DNA from: Echinococcus granulosus
Lineage: Eukaryota; Platyhelminthes; Cestoda; Cyclophyllidea; Taeniidae
Length of the DNA stretch: 64,000 bases
NCBI RefSeq assembly: GCF_000524195.1
Contig: NW_020170428.1
Location: 405,278 to 469,277 of the forward strand
Reading direction: 5' to 3'
Shown here: positions 1-11,637 of the stretch, in pieces
Position numbering within the stretch: the stretch's first letter is position 1
Layout of the letters: the number at the start of each line of letters is the position of its first letter
Position numbers and translations under genes: made by a program
Notes under the pieces: generated by a model
What the model saw: only the letters and a program-made list of their open reading frames with translations
What the model was told of the DNA's origin: nothing
Databases searched by the model: none

Positions 1-1388
1 CAGGCACTGGTGACATAAGCAGAACTGCGTATTCCTAGTGTAAAGGCTGTTTTGAAGCCTTCCGCCACATTTGGAGTTTGCCTGGTGCCACCAACTAGCA
101 GCAAATTGATTTCGTTTGTTTTGCATAATAGAAATTGGGCCAAAATCAGCCACCAACTTAGCTTTCTTTTTTCGTTGAAATAATCATCACTGCAATATGT
201 CATCCCTTCCTGACGAGGAATGAACTCTCGCATTCCACTTTAGCAAATTATTTGTTCACTGGAATCCGAGAAAACCCCTATTATTAGCCGCCTTTAGGCT
301 CCGAACTGTCTATTTAGCATGTGACTGTGAAATGTCAAGAAAAGATGATGCGCATCACTCGGAGAAACCTCATCGGCGGAATACGGTGGGTGAGGCAGTC
401 TCCTTTTCCCACCCCATACCATTCCATCCCATCGCTGGGTGCAGATCCTCCCACAACTAGATATTGCCATACGAGGTGTGAGAGGGCTTTCTTCCAATTA
501 ATTGAGTGACTAGTCCTGCCTGTTTGTCAACAAGGAGGGGCCTTTTTGGCCCGTAGTGAATGGCAAGTGCGTAATGAACACTTGGACTTGAAATATGCTA
601 CACAAACGCACGTACAAAGAAAATATGTGGATGTAAGAATGAAATGGTACGAGAGACAAACGTGTAGAGTGGGTAGTGTAGGATTATATCGTTTGTGGAT
701 TTGTCTTCCATAACGACCAAAAGCCATATTCATGCTATGATGTGTGTATGGACTACACGCAGTATTAGGTTCAAAGCGTGCTCTTTTACCTTTTCTAGTG
801 GCCGTCCAATCCAGCTTAGGTGGCATTTATCGAGATGGGGATGGCATATAACGGTGATAGCGCTTACTTGCGGCAGTCCATGGTGACGAAGTGTCTTTGG
901 AACGGAAACAATTGCTTGCAGTGATGATACGCTCAGTCGGACACCAGTGAGGCTTTTCAGTGGTGCGAACGTTTCGAAAAAAGAAAGACCAGGCACCTGT
1001 CGTTTCCAGCTCATAGCTTGGCTTATCATCTATTTGTGTGAACTTGAAAACAGTACTTGGAACATCTAATTCCAAATTCCCGATCGAACTTTATAGGAAT
1101 GTTGAAAAATCTAAACACGCTAATGCACATCGGTCAACAAAACATGTAGGCAGTCCTAGGATGGTGCAGTCATACAAACGAATTTTACTACGCTTAAGCT
1201 TGTATTTGAGGTTTGTCGCAAAGTGAGGTGCACTTTGCATCCCTTAACAATTTTTACCTCATCCGGGGTTGAGCAGCTGATTACCCTCTTATTTATCTAC
1301 TATCGATGTCGTGTTTGAGTTCACGGAATCATCGAACTCGTAGTTACGTCCCATGCACGTGGCTTGTTCCTTCCTTTTCTTCAAACAG
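1..1388. other. Non-coding left flank, part of a tankyrase intron
   Basis: No exon of the tankyrase gene was found here, although the first visible exon (1389) begins mid-repeat, so this is intron sequence. Roughly 300-740 is a copy of a dispersed repeat seen elsewhere in the window, recognised by the segment around 488-517 (CTTTCTTCC...GAGTGACTAGTCCTG). I see nothing else supportable. Confidence 0.6.
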
Positions 1389-4300
1389 AACTCGGATCGT
1401 GCAGATCCTGTTAGCCACGGGTGCAGACGTTCGAGCCAAGGATAAGGGAGGTCTTATTCCCCTACATAACGCTTGCTCCTACGGTCACTTGGAAGTTTGT
1501 GAGATGCTCCTTTCTGCTGGTGGCGGTGGATGCGCAGGTGGTTCTGTTGACTCTCTCGCCCAGCAAGTTCATGCTGCTGATCTCTGGCACTACACTCCGC
1601 TTCACGAGGCAGCAAGCAAGGCGAGAGCAGAGGTCTGTTCCCTCCTGTTGGCGCATGGAGCGGATCCCTATCAGCCGAATATTCATGGCAAGACCGCATT
1701 GGATTTGGCGCCCTCCAGAGAGCTGAAACAGAGGATTGTGTATGAGCGGAGGGGTGAGTTGGAAGTGGATCTTCTTCTTCTGTGTTCATTATTTGCCGGC
1801 AGCATCGACTAATTATGCACTAGCATCCTTAATGTGCTTCGGAGAAACTCGTGTTTTTAGAAGCCAATTTCTGTCGTCCATCCACCCATCCATTTATTAC
1901 TTCATTCACCCATGTGTACACCTTTAATTTGACTTATCCCTACATCTATCCAGTCATCCATCCCACCTCCATTAATCCATCTAAAGATACTCTAGCATTG
2001 AAATAATCCCCGGAGGTGCTGCAAAGTAGTCGTGTCTGGTTGCAAGGCTAGAAATGGTGCTCGTGCCATCATTGTGGAGGCTGAATTGCGAAGAACTGGA
2101 AGTACCACTTTACCATATCGAAAACACCTTCGGTCTCATCAGTTGTTGTAGATCTCATGTAATTTCGATAAGAAATCGCTTTACAGAGCTCAATTTTGGA
2201 AGCTTAACTTTAGACTGGGTAATGTTCCAGCGCGTGCTTTATCAGTATATAAATGGCTTAATAGAAACAGTTATTTAAAAGGGAAACTTTGGAACTACTT
2301 TTTGGTATCCTTCCTGCTTTTTGCTGTTTTCCCACCACTTAATCGTCTGTCTGAGTAGATAGCAGCTTTTAAACTCTTTCAATCCAGGTGCTGTTTCCCT
2401 ACTGACAGTAACACAGGGCTCTATAGTCAGCTATTCATCTTCGCAAATCTAGCCACCCACAGCTGTAGACTCCCTTCTGTAGATATCAGCCGATTCACTT
2501 GAACGTTGGCCTTCTTTGAGGTACCAGTGAAAGTCTTCCTAATCTTCACAGGGATAAAGGCATCGGGCATATTCAGTCGAGCGACTGCTAGTGTAGCACC
2601 AGATGTCCTTCCCTTCACATACCAGGTGCTTTATTAAATACTGCATCTTTGGAAGTGAAAAAAATGTGGAAGATGATCACTACTGCCTTTGTATGTGTAT
2701 GCATGTTTGGAATTCTTCTCTCCCCTTTTTCGTCTCCTCCGGTCCACCTGATTGGCTACTTACAATGCGATGGACTATTGATTCACCGACCCTCTTCGTG
2801 CACGCGCTTGTTATTCTTCGGACAGACACGTGCGCACCCACACAGCTGTATCCATTTGTCTGTGTGCCGGTCCCTGTTCACACGTATTTGCGCGCAATTC
2901 TTTGTAGGCCACCTCCTTCTCGAAGCTTGTCGCCGATGCGATCTGGTTCTGGTGAAGCGTCTCCTCAACTCCACTGATGATGTCCACAAGACTGCTTCCA
3001 CTTTTGTCGCCGCTCCTGCTATTGCGGCTATCACGTCGTCAACGGAACCACCTCTTCCTTCCATTTCTGACGAATCTAGAATGCCGAAGAAGCCAGCAAT
3101 GCCCGGAGGTTTGGCGTCACTGTCGTGTGGGACTCCTGACCTCATCCACTTTCGACATCCGTTTAGTGGAGACACGACACTCCATATGGCAGCTACAGTG
3201 ATTGTCAAGGTGGATAGAAGTAAGGAGGATGATAGAAAAACGACTTCGCCTTCCTCTATGGTTCTTGTCAGCCAAAGGCGGCAGTTGATTGAGTTTCTGA
3301 TCTCCAGGTGCGTTCAAATCCCATTTCTTCGTCCACCCATGCATTTGGGATCCCCAATAAATTCTCGCTTTTCATGCACCTGCACATTTTGGCCAGACAC
3401 TTATATATGAGTTCCATCCAATGATACCGGATTGGCTTGTCACCGCCCTAAACGTAGTCGAATATATCATCCCTGAACATGCACAGTAAAGCTTATTAGT
3501 ATGGAATCCAGTTTATTATAAGCAGAGGGCTCTTATGGGTATAGACATGACTCTAGCCGCCAGCGACTGAAGAGCTGGCGTAGTTAAGCTTTTAATTAAA
3601 GTGAATCTCTGGGTTGCAGAGGTGCTGGCCTAAGTGAACGCAACGCGGAAGGTCGTACAGCTCTTCACGTAGCCGCTGCCTCAGGATGCGTGGAGGCGAT
3701 TCTGGCTCTGGCGCAACATGGAGCTCAAGTGAATGTCACCGATGTACAGGGCTATTCGCCTCTCCATTTGGCCTCAGCCAATGGGCATGCAGTCGCTGTG
3801 AGACTACTTTTGGACAGTCTTGGAGCGGATAGAAATTTGACCACTGTGGGAGGCGGAGGAGAAGGAAATGGTACAGGTCGTACAGCACTCCAAATGGCAG
3901 CTTCGGATCGAGTTCGGCGGATGTTCTTGGAACCAGTGGAATCTGTGTCGGCAGTGTCAGAATCGGCGTCCACGCCTGCAGCGGTAGCGATCGTCTATCC
4001 AACTAATGGTGAATTTAATATCGTTTTCAAAGGATTCGAGGGAATAAGTTGGAGCCCCTTTAGCCATGAGTGAATGGGCGACACCTCTTACGCTTTTGAA
4101 TGCTCATTCTGTTTGTTCCATATAACTCAAAAAAGGGGTCAGTTGATTGCTTAGGGAGCACTTGAACCAAGGCGATTTAGGGACCTTTCTGAGTTCCACC
4201 AGTTTTAGGAATCCTTGAAGCAGAGGAGAAAGTCTCTTTAGTAGGGTGGTAGAGTTCGCTAGATTCCCCAAGCTGTCCTTGAACTGAGGGCTTCTTTAAA

Positions 4301-7300
4301 TGTGGTTGCTTCATTTCAGCTGTACTTCTGCAGTTGGACATACAATTCCTAATGAGTTAGTAAATTCCTTGAATGCTTAAGGGCATTGAAATCTATCTTT
4401 TCAGTCCTTGAACTAAGGACTCCTTTACGTGAAGATTACGGTATCATTTCAGTTGAAAGTGTCCTTCAATTTGGACAGAAAATAATCTGGTAGGCTGATA
4501 AATATCTTGAATCGTCGTAAAACTGTGCTTGGTGTGATATTTCATTTATGAAGTCCTACTTTCTGGGTTCTTATATAAATCGAAACGCCATTTTACCCAT
4601 TACTAGCTCTCTTTCCCGATTCCAAACCCTCGACTTCTATCGACCAGAAGAAGCTTCCCTCCGTCTCGGGTGGATCCACCCCTCAACCATCTGGTAGCAA
4701 CAGTAATGGAAGTGTAAGCACCTCACAGATTCCTTCGAAAAAGTCCTTCGCCGCCGCTACCGCCGTCACTTCTATCCCCTCCTCTTCCTCCATCCCTTCC
4801 AATGGCAACAACAGCAATACCGCATGGGCCAGCGTTGTCCTCCAACTCTTGGAAGCCGCCAAGGCAGGCGACGTCGATCTGGTCTGTCGTCTTGTTGTAG
4901 CCTATCAACGAGGCCCTGAGGGGGATGGTAATCCACCCACAGATCTCATCAACTGTCGGGATATTGATGGGCGCCATTCAACGCCACTGCACTTCGCCGC
5001 AGGGTACAACCGGCTGGCGGTTGTGGAGATGCTTCTTAAGTTTGGCGCCGACGTACATGCGAAAGACAAAGGAGGTCTAGTGCCATTGCACAACGCTTGC
5101 TCATATGGGCATGCGAAGGTGAGGTTTCGTTGAAGTTGACAGCAAAACAGACGTCTCTATCCATTCATTCCTGACCTTTGCAGTTTTTCCGTGCATTCCA
5201 AAGCTACTCGTCGATATCATACCTCATGCTGCCTATTTTTTCGTCCATATACGTAGTTTTTATAGTCCAACTACTTACCCACCCAACATTGTGGGTCCCT
5301 TGGTCCTAGCCACATCCCCCCGACTTAACACCCACTCATCCACCCCGTATACGTTCATTCATGCATCCATCCATCCGTCCATCCATCCATACATCCTCAA
5401 GCTGGTAATTAGAAATTGTCAATTTTCTACCAAGATAAATTTAAACTTGTTGTGATTCGGCTGTTACTTCTCCTGCGATTTTAGGTGGCGGAGTTGTTAA
5501 TTCAACACGGTGCCAACGTGAATGTTACCGATCTCTGGCGCTTCACACCCCTTCACGAGGCCGCTGCAAAGGGCAAATTCGATATTTGTCGCCTCCTTCT
5601 CAAGCACGGTGCCGATCCGACTCGCAAAAATCGTGATGGTCACACACCGCTCGATCTTGTCAAGGTGAATCATTCTAAATTTTCCTCAGTAGCTATGATG
5701 GCTTATGTTACAATTTTAATGAGTGGCGTTTTGCTTAAAGATGAAATTCATAACATTGGATTCTGGATTCGTTGTTAGCTTTTTGTTCAAGTTCCAGATT
5801 CGGGAGGTGCTGATCCTTCATTAGTTGTCTCGTAACTTTTCAAAATTAATTAACAATAATTATACAAGTTAGAGTGCCGGCTTCGAGAAAGAATGCCAAG
5901 TGCTCATTTAAACTTTGTGATATGCGCTTTCTGTTGAAATTGTTTCGTAGCAGACTGATTTTGTGCCAGTTCTACTTCAATCTTCTGAAACCCCCCGACT
6001 CAAGACCAAGATTAGTATTTGAAAATTTAGAGATTTCGCCAGATTCCGTAGGTTACAAATTTCTTTTCTGTTTATTTCTAATCTTCCGCGAGTTACGTTG
6101 AAATTTCATCTCAGGATGCTAGGCCATCATTGAACCCTCAAAGAGTGCCGCTCCTGTTCAAGTCCCAATTTTCGCAATCTAACTAATTCGGAACAGGGAT
6201 ACCATTGTCCAGAGTTCGACGTGCCGTGTTAACTTCCTGTTGTATCGCAGTGGAATGTTTTCTGTTTCATTATCAAGCTCTCTGATTTCCAAAACTCGCC
6301 AGTTCATTCCAAAAACATTCGTATTTGGTGAAGAGGAAGAACTTTTGTGGATGTTTGCTTTTGACTTATTCACAGCTCTGTCTCACTTTTCAACCATTCC
6401 TCCATCTTACCTTTCCAGGACACCGACAGCCTTGTCTACGACCTCCTCCGCGGTGATACCGCAGTCCTTGAAGCTGCCAAGCGCGGCAATCTCGCCAAAA
6501 TCCAGCGTCTTATCACTCCCGAGAACATTAATTGCCGCGACACTGCGGGTCGTAACTCCACACCCCTCCACCTCGCCGCGGGCTATAACAATCTCGAGGT
6601 TGTGGAGTTTCTTCTCGCTGCCGGCGCTGATGTTAACGCTCAGGACAAAGGCGGCCTCATCCCTCTGCACAACGCCAGCTCCTACGGCCATGTGGACGTC
6701 GCTGCGCTGCTGATTAGGCACGGGACCTCGGTGAATGCAGTGGATAAGTGGGGCTACACCCCTCTTCATGAGGCGGCACAGAAGGGAAGAACGCAGTTAT
6801 GCTCACTTCTACTGGCACATGGAACTAACCCCATGGCGAGGAATGAGGAAGGTGGGTGGGTGGGTCGTCTGGGCACCGGTTGAGTGTACTGCTGCAGAAA
6901 GGCGAATGGATGGTTCACTTCGACCGCTGAACCCGGGTTCTCGTAGACCGTTTTGTGTGTGCTTGTGGTTTGGGTGATTTGGTCACTAAAGTTGGATTTC
7001 AGTAGTGTTTGTGGAGGGCAGGCGATTAATGGATGTCAACTGTTGATTTTTTATAAAGGAAGTAAGAAAGAAGCGACCATAGAAAGCATCTCAAAGTCGT
7101 GCCCGTTGGGTGTTTCGTGCTCAAGGAGGCAAGAGTTGAGACAGTCCACCTGAGTAAAGCATTTGGTCTGTGGAAGGCATGAGGAGGCATGGTCCTAGCC
7201 ACCTGCGTTACCATCTCACGCTAATTTCTGGGCTGCCCATTTGACATGCATCTGTGAGATTTTGGAGAGGCATAATTTGGAATTGCAGCAGGTGGGGTTG

Positions 7301-10300
7301 AGGTCGAGGTGATTACCCCTTCCCATCCCATCCTATCCTATCGTCAGGTGCAAACCTTCTCTGCTATTACGTCCCCGTGTGCATGTGTTTGGATCCTTTT
7401 GATCTTCCAATCTAGTTATCAATCAGCCCAACTTCGGTAGAGATGGCTTCATTTACTAACTTGAATGGGTAAGCGAGGGGAGTATGGAGTACGTAAGGGC
7501 CTTGCGGCTGGCTGCTGGAGGCTGGTTCAAGCGTAATTATCGTGACCGACCTTCACTTTATATTGAGTATTGGCGCCTTTATGCTTGATATGAAGTCAAC
7601 CAGGAGGGACTAAAAAAAGTTCGACCTTTTAGAACATTTGGAGACTAACTGTAATGAAAACTTCTAGAAAATCGAACCGAAACTTCTTTTGCTGAGGTTG
7701 CAGCCATCCCCAGTACTCAAGTTACCAGGTATGAGAGGATTTTCTTCCTATTAGTTGGGCGACTGGTGCTATCTGTTTATCAATGAGGAGTTTATGTTGC
7801 CTATAGTAGGTGGACAGCTCGTGAAGTGGACCACACGAAGAAAGCCTGAGCTTGTAATAATGAGGTGGTACTTATCGTACAAGTATGGGATGAACGGTGA
7901 ATCGTTTGGGGGTACTCAATGGCGTGTTTGTTCGCTTAATGACTGTTGGATCACAGAAGTCACTTTTCATCATAAGTTAGTCGGCAAACAATTTAAAATT
8001 GGTGCACTCCTATGAGGTGGAGGAAGCGGAGGGCGCTTTGTGTCACGTAAGGAGTGGCTGACAGGCTAATGTCATGGCCGCCTTGATTTTAAGGGTGTGG
8101 CCAAATGTCTGTCAACTTCAGGGCCACCAATCACCTCCCAGCTATTACTTCCATGTTTTCGACAGATCCATCAACTTTCCCCATTAAGTTGGCTTTTTTT
8201 CGCACCCTAAAGCTCCTTAACTAATACACCCACAAAATTACTTCATTTCCGAAACTTTAGTGGTGGATTTGACCACTGACGGATTGTCACTTGCTGTCGT
8301 TAATTACGCTACTCATCATGCATCTTCTGTTTGTGAACTCTTTCTCGTCCAGCTCTTGAAAGAAAGCAGGAAGGTCGGGGTCTAGGTAAGTTGAGGTTTC
8401 ATCACGGGGTTCATTTCTCCCCCCTTTTCTGTTGGGAAAACTCATTTAACCTTCATTTGTACACCGAACCAAAAACTGGCAAGTCTTTGCCCTTCCAATT
8501 AATGTGCTTAATTGTTTTAGCTGGTCAAGAATGTACACTTTATCGTTTCGATAACCGTTGACCAAATTTACGAGTGAACTCACTGATTGGACAAATCGGA
8601 TCGTCGAAGGAGGACAATTTTGAGAGAGGGTGACTGGTCAAAGAAGAGGCGAAATCTCAATGTCATTTGCAAGACGTGCACATAAGAACACGCTTTAACT
8701 ACCACGTCGCAAATACAACAAACGGGCTGGTTGGATTGTTTACAAATGGTGTTGCGCGAAGGACTGAATGAATGCGAACGAGGATTTTTGTGTGTGTTCG
8801 TTCGTTGTCTATTATGTGCAGCGAAATTTGGTAAATGCCTCATCGCGGACGGGCTTATTAATTATGGCTCAAGCGTTTCGGACGCTCACATCTGCCTCCT
8901 TATGGTGTATCCTCGAGGGAATTGACAAATGTGCACATCTGAACAAACGAAAAGACGGCTGTAGGTGAAAGCCTGGCACATAGAGACAGACTGTCGGACT
9001 TTTTCTTTAAATTCCTTTGAACGAAGTCACCGCACTACTGAGTACTTTCGTTCCAATAGTGTTGATTATTTCAAAAAAAAGTAGCTAATGTCCCACCTAC
9101 TCGACGCCTAGTCTATTCGCACAATGAGCCAAGTTGCCTGCCCACCTGTTTGTTGCATTCTAGCAAAGCTGCTAGCCATTTCCACTCACTACATAGTGTC
9201 CAATTTTGGGTGAGCGTCTGGATTCTGCGGAGTCGGAATATTGCGGGCAATGCCCCAGCTCCCCAGTTTTATGAGGTGTCTCCAAATCGAACTCTTTGGA
9301 TGTCTACTACGCGTCCATTCTTTACCGTACCACTTCATTGTCACCTCAGTGAGGTACACCGAAAGCAGAGGCAGAGATGGTAATCCTATTGTCTACCGTT
9401 GAGTTCCTTTCATGGACAATATGAACTTGTTTGATGAAACCTTTGACTTCGATACCGACCCTGCTGTGAGACTTTAACTTAAGACAGTTGTCAAAAATTG
9501 ATGTGGTCCCGGAAGCACCTCTTTTGTGTATCCATGCAAACCTAGTTATCCGCCTCCCACTGAGTTTTCTTGAAGCCATCAATACGAAGAGAGACGTTAT
9601 TTCTTACAAAGTGTGGAATATACTGGACATCGTGCTGCACCCAAGTAGCTCTCAGACGTGGGCCACGCAAATATGAAGGCGTTTCTTGTGCTTACCGCAC
9701 CAGAGGCCAGAGGGATCGTTAGAAAAGGTGGCCTTACCGGATCCCCATGTGACTGCTGGAATCTGTTTCCTCAAAGCCATGATGTCTGCTTCCTGTTTTA
9801 AAATCATCTATTCCCTTCGTCAGGTCAAACCCCCCTAGATCTGGCCACAGCTGATGACGTGAAATGTCTCCTCGCGGACGCAATGCCCTCCGCCATCGGA
9901 GCTCCTGCCTGTCTACCCCTTCCATCCCACATACAACATTCACAAGCCTGTAATCTCCAGCCAACAACGTCCACAGACGGTCCACGTATAGAGGGTCAGG
10001 GCAGGGCTGAAGATGAAGAGCAGCAGTTGCAACAGCAACCACAGCAATCGTCGTCAGTATCCAACATGCTCACACCAGCCCTCACTACTGCCAGCTTCCT
10101 CACTTCCCTTGGCCTTGATCATCTTGTCAAACTATTTGACAAGGAACAGGTTTGGACCTTTCTGCCAATCCAAATCTACTCTCTTAACTTCCTGCTCAGT
10201 CCAATGTGTTCTTTTCTCTCTCCAAGATCACTCTGGACATCTTAGTGGACTTGGGCCACGAGGAGTTAAAAGAATTGGGTGTGATCGTCTATGGTCAGCG

Positions 10301-11332
10301 TCACAAAATAATCAAGGGCATCGGGCGATATCGATCGCTGATTGCAGCCTCTACAACCTCCACCACGCCTACCAACACCACTGCAGCATCATCTATTCCC
10401 TCAATGGAGGACCCCTCCACGCGAGTGGTGGGTGGAGGTCATTTCAGAGGCGTTGGAGTGCACGAACCCATACCGCCCGGTTCGGATTGCTTTCCAGCTG
10501 CAGCTGCTACAGAAACGGTGTTTGTGGACGTGCCGAGGGATTCGAATGAATTCAGAGATGTGGAAGAACAGGTAGGTGATTAAATTAAGGTGGAACCGAG
10601 TTTAAATTTTAGGGCTTTAGTATTATTACCTGTGAACGTAACTGGGGAAAAGAACGTGTTATTCATATTTTTCGATAACAGCTTCAAAGCAGCATCCGGC
10701 AGCACAAAGACAGTTGCGGTGGCGTGTTCCAGAGCCTTCATGTGCTGGAAATTACCCGCATTCGGAACCGTCGGATGTGGGAGCGCTACGTACACCGTTG
10801 TGCTGAGATAGCCGAGGACTGTGGCGGTAGCAGCTGCAGTGGGGGTAGTAGCAGCACCAATGGTGTTGGTCACTACAACGAACGCTTCCTCTTCCATGGT
10901 TCGCCCTTCCTTCATTCTATTGTCACTCGTGGGTTCGACGAGCGTCACGCCTACATCGGTGGCATGTTTGGTGCGGGCATTTACTTCGCGGAGAACTCCT
11001 CAAAGTCCAATCAATATGTCTATGGTATTGGTGGGGGCACAGGCTGTCCTAGCCATCGTTCTCGATCCTGCTACATCTGCCCTCGCCAGATGCTTCTGTG
11101 TCGCGTCGCTTTAGGCCGTTCTTTCATCCAATTCAACGCCATGAAGGTGGCTCATGCGCCCCCCGGACATCATTCAGTGGTTGGGTTACCCTCAGCAGGA
11201 GGCTTGAATTTTGCAGAGTATGTGATTTATCGGGGTGAACAGGCGTATCCGGAGTATAGGATCACATATCTCCTTGTACCCCCAGATGGCACGTCCACAA
11301 CTGCTAGCAGCAGTAGCAACAATAAGCCTGCT
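1389..11332 (+). CDS. TNKS: Tankyrase (poly-ADP-ribosyltransferase), partial at both ends
   Basis: Tankyrase attaches poly(ADP-ribose) to peptide partners bound by its ankyrin clusters, acting in telomere, Wnt/axin and spindle biology (family knowledge). Nine exons are visible: 1389-1753, 2908-3307, 3620-4008, 4607-5118, 5485-5664, 6419-6851, 9824-10149, 10227-10571 and 10682-11332. Every junction has GT/AG borders and matching phase. In order they encode the end of ankyrin cluster 2, clusters 3-5 (motifs such as [11 protein letters not shown] and TPLHEAA), a SAM domain, and the PARP catalytic domain. About 1,200 codons are present. The N-terminal cluster(s) lie left of the window. The reading frame runs into a 100-N gap after a Ser/Asn-rich tail, so the stop codon is unseen. 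Odd features are flatworm-like insertions in clusters 2 and 3. Identity is very secure; exon ends are inferred by eye. Confidence 0.96.
1754..2907. other. Tankyrase intron with CATCC-rich tract
   Basis: The intron follows donor GTGAGT at 1754. A degenerate CATCC/CATTC tract lies at about 1870-1985. On the minus strand, 2427-2618 stays open and looks mildly protein-like, but I recognise no family; it may be a repeat fragment. Confidence 0.6.
5119..5484. repeat. Tankyrase intron with CATCC/CATTC simple-repeat tract
   Basis: The intron between the two exons of ankyrin cluster 4 carries a degenerate tetranucleotide tract, clearest at 5360-5398 (CATTCATGCATCCATCCATC and similar), pyrimidine-rich on the sense strand. 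The donor GTGAGG and the acceptor TTTTAG are clear. Confidence 0.7.
6852..9823. other. Long tankyrase intron containing a dispersed repeat
   Basis: This 3-kb intron splits ankyrin cluster 5. About 6870-7880 is repeat-derived. Its 6880-7160 part is roughly 80% identical by eye to the reverse complement of about 16620-16960. A second part near 7270-7360 and 7735-7790 resembles the repeat at 360-520. The remainder (7900-9823) shows no exon or RNA gene that I can support. Confidence 0.6.
6870..7880 (+). repeat. Dispersed repeat, family A (longest copy)
   Basis: The left half matches the inverted copy at about 16500-16960. It includes CTGCTGCAGAAAGG, AAAGTTGGATTTCAGT and TTGGGTGTTTCGTGC in the same order. 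The right half shares the GAG..TTTTCTTCC..TTG.GCGACT core with copies at 488-517, 18865-18905, 22930-22965 and 30200-30235. No open reading frame of a transposase or reverse transcriptase is visible, so it could be a non-autonomous element or the remnant of a larger one. Confidence 0.65.
10090..10340 (+). other. SAM domain of tankyrase (interrupted by an intron)
   Basis: The exon ending at 10149 contributes [18 protein letters not shown]. The exon from 10227 contributes [19 protein letters not shown], followed by the [11 protein letters not shown] end of the domain. In tankyrases this SAM domain drives head-to-tail polymerisation (family knowledge). The order, length and position between ankyrin cluster 5 and the PARP domain are all typical. 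Confidence 0.93.
10682..11290 (+). other. PARP catalytic domain of tankyrase
   Basis: The catalytic triad is visible: His in FHGSPF (codon at 10895), Tyr in [11 protein letters not shown] (codon at 10982) and Glu in AYPEY (codon at 11252). The tankyrase-specific zinc site has its Cys, His, Cys and Cys ligands within 11043-11083 (GCPSH...SCYIC). The domain is complete and looks active. Upstream in the same exon is an insertion-prone, Ser/Gly-rich loop (about 10830-10870) that is longer than in vertebrates. Confidence 0.95.
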
Positions 11333-11432
11333 NNNNNNNNNNNNNNNNNNNNNNNNNNNNNNNNNNNNNNNNNNNNNNNNNNNNNNNNNNNNNNNNNNNN
11401 NNNNNNNNNNNNNNNNNNNNNNNNNNNNNNNN
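11333..11432. other. Assembly gap (100 N) at the tankyrase 3' end
   Basis: A run of exactly 100 N is a placeholder of unknown true length. It hides the tankyrase stop codon or its final residues. The 20 or so codons that read on in frame after the gap to a TGA should not be trusted as the C-terminus. Confidence 0.99.
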
Positions 11433-11496
11433 GCAGACGGAGGACTTTTCTGTACAATAGTGGCTCCATTCCCTGGCTGTTGTCCAATCCTGCATG

Positions 11497-11516
11497 ACAC
11501 ACACACACACACACAC
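11497..11516. repeat. (AC)10 microsatellite
   Basis: Ten perfect AC units lie between the tankyrase end and the nucleobindin stop codon. Confidence 0.9.
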
Positions 11517-11637
11517 TTATCCTGTCACTATTAACCATTAAATCTGTCCGAAACGCTGATTATTGCTTCCGTCGTAGAACAATTAGAGGGGACTATTTTT
11601 GTCTCTTTGCGGGTGAGGGGGCGAGAGTGGGTGTGGA

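Noticed and set aside
2427..2618. Minus-strand frame in a tankyrase intron (63 codons)
   Set aside because: Mildly protein-like, and faintly similar to minus-strand sequence near 47340, but too short and without splice or family support. Probably element debris.
9859..10549. Alternative-frame plus-strand open frames over the SAM region
   Set aside because: These are shadows of the tankyrase exons 9824-10149 and 10227-10571, whose frame gives the SAM domain.
11227..11538. Several open frames crossing the first N gap
   Set aside because: They exist only because 100 N are read as open codons; the gap length is arbitrary.
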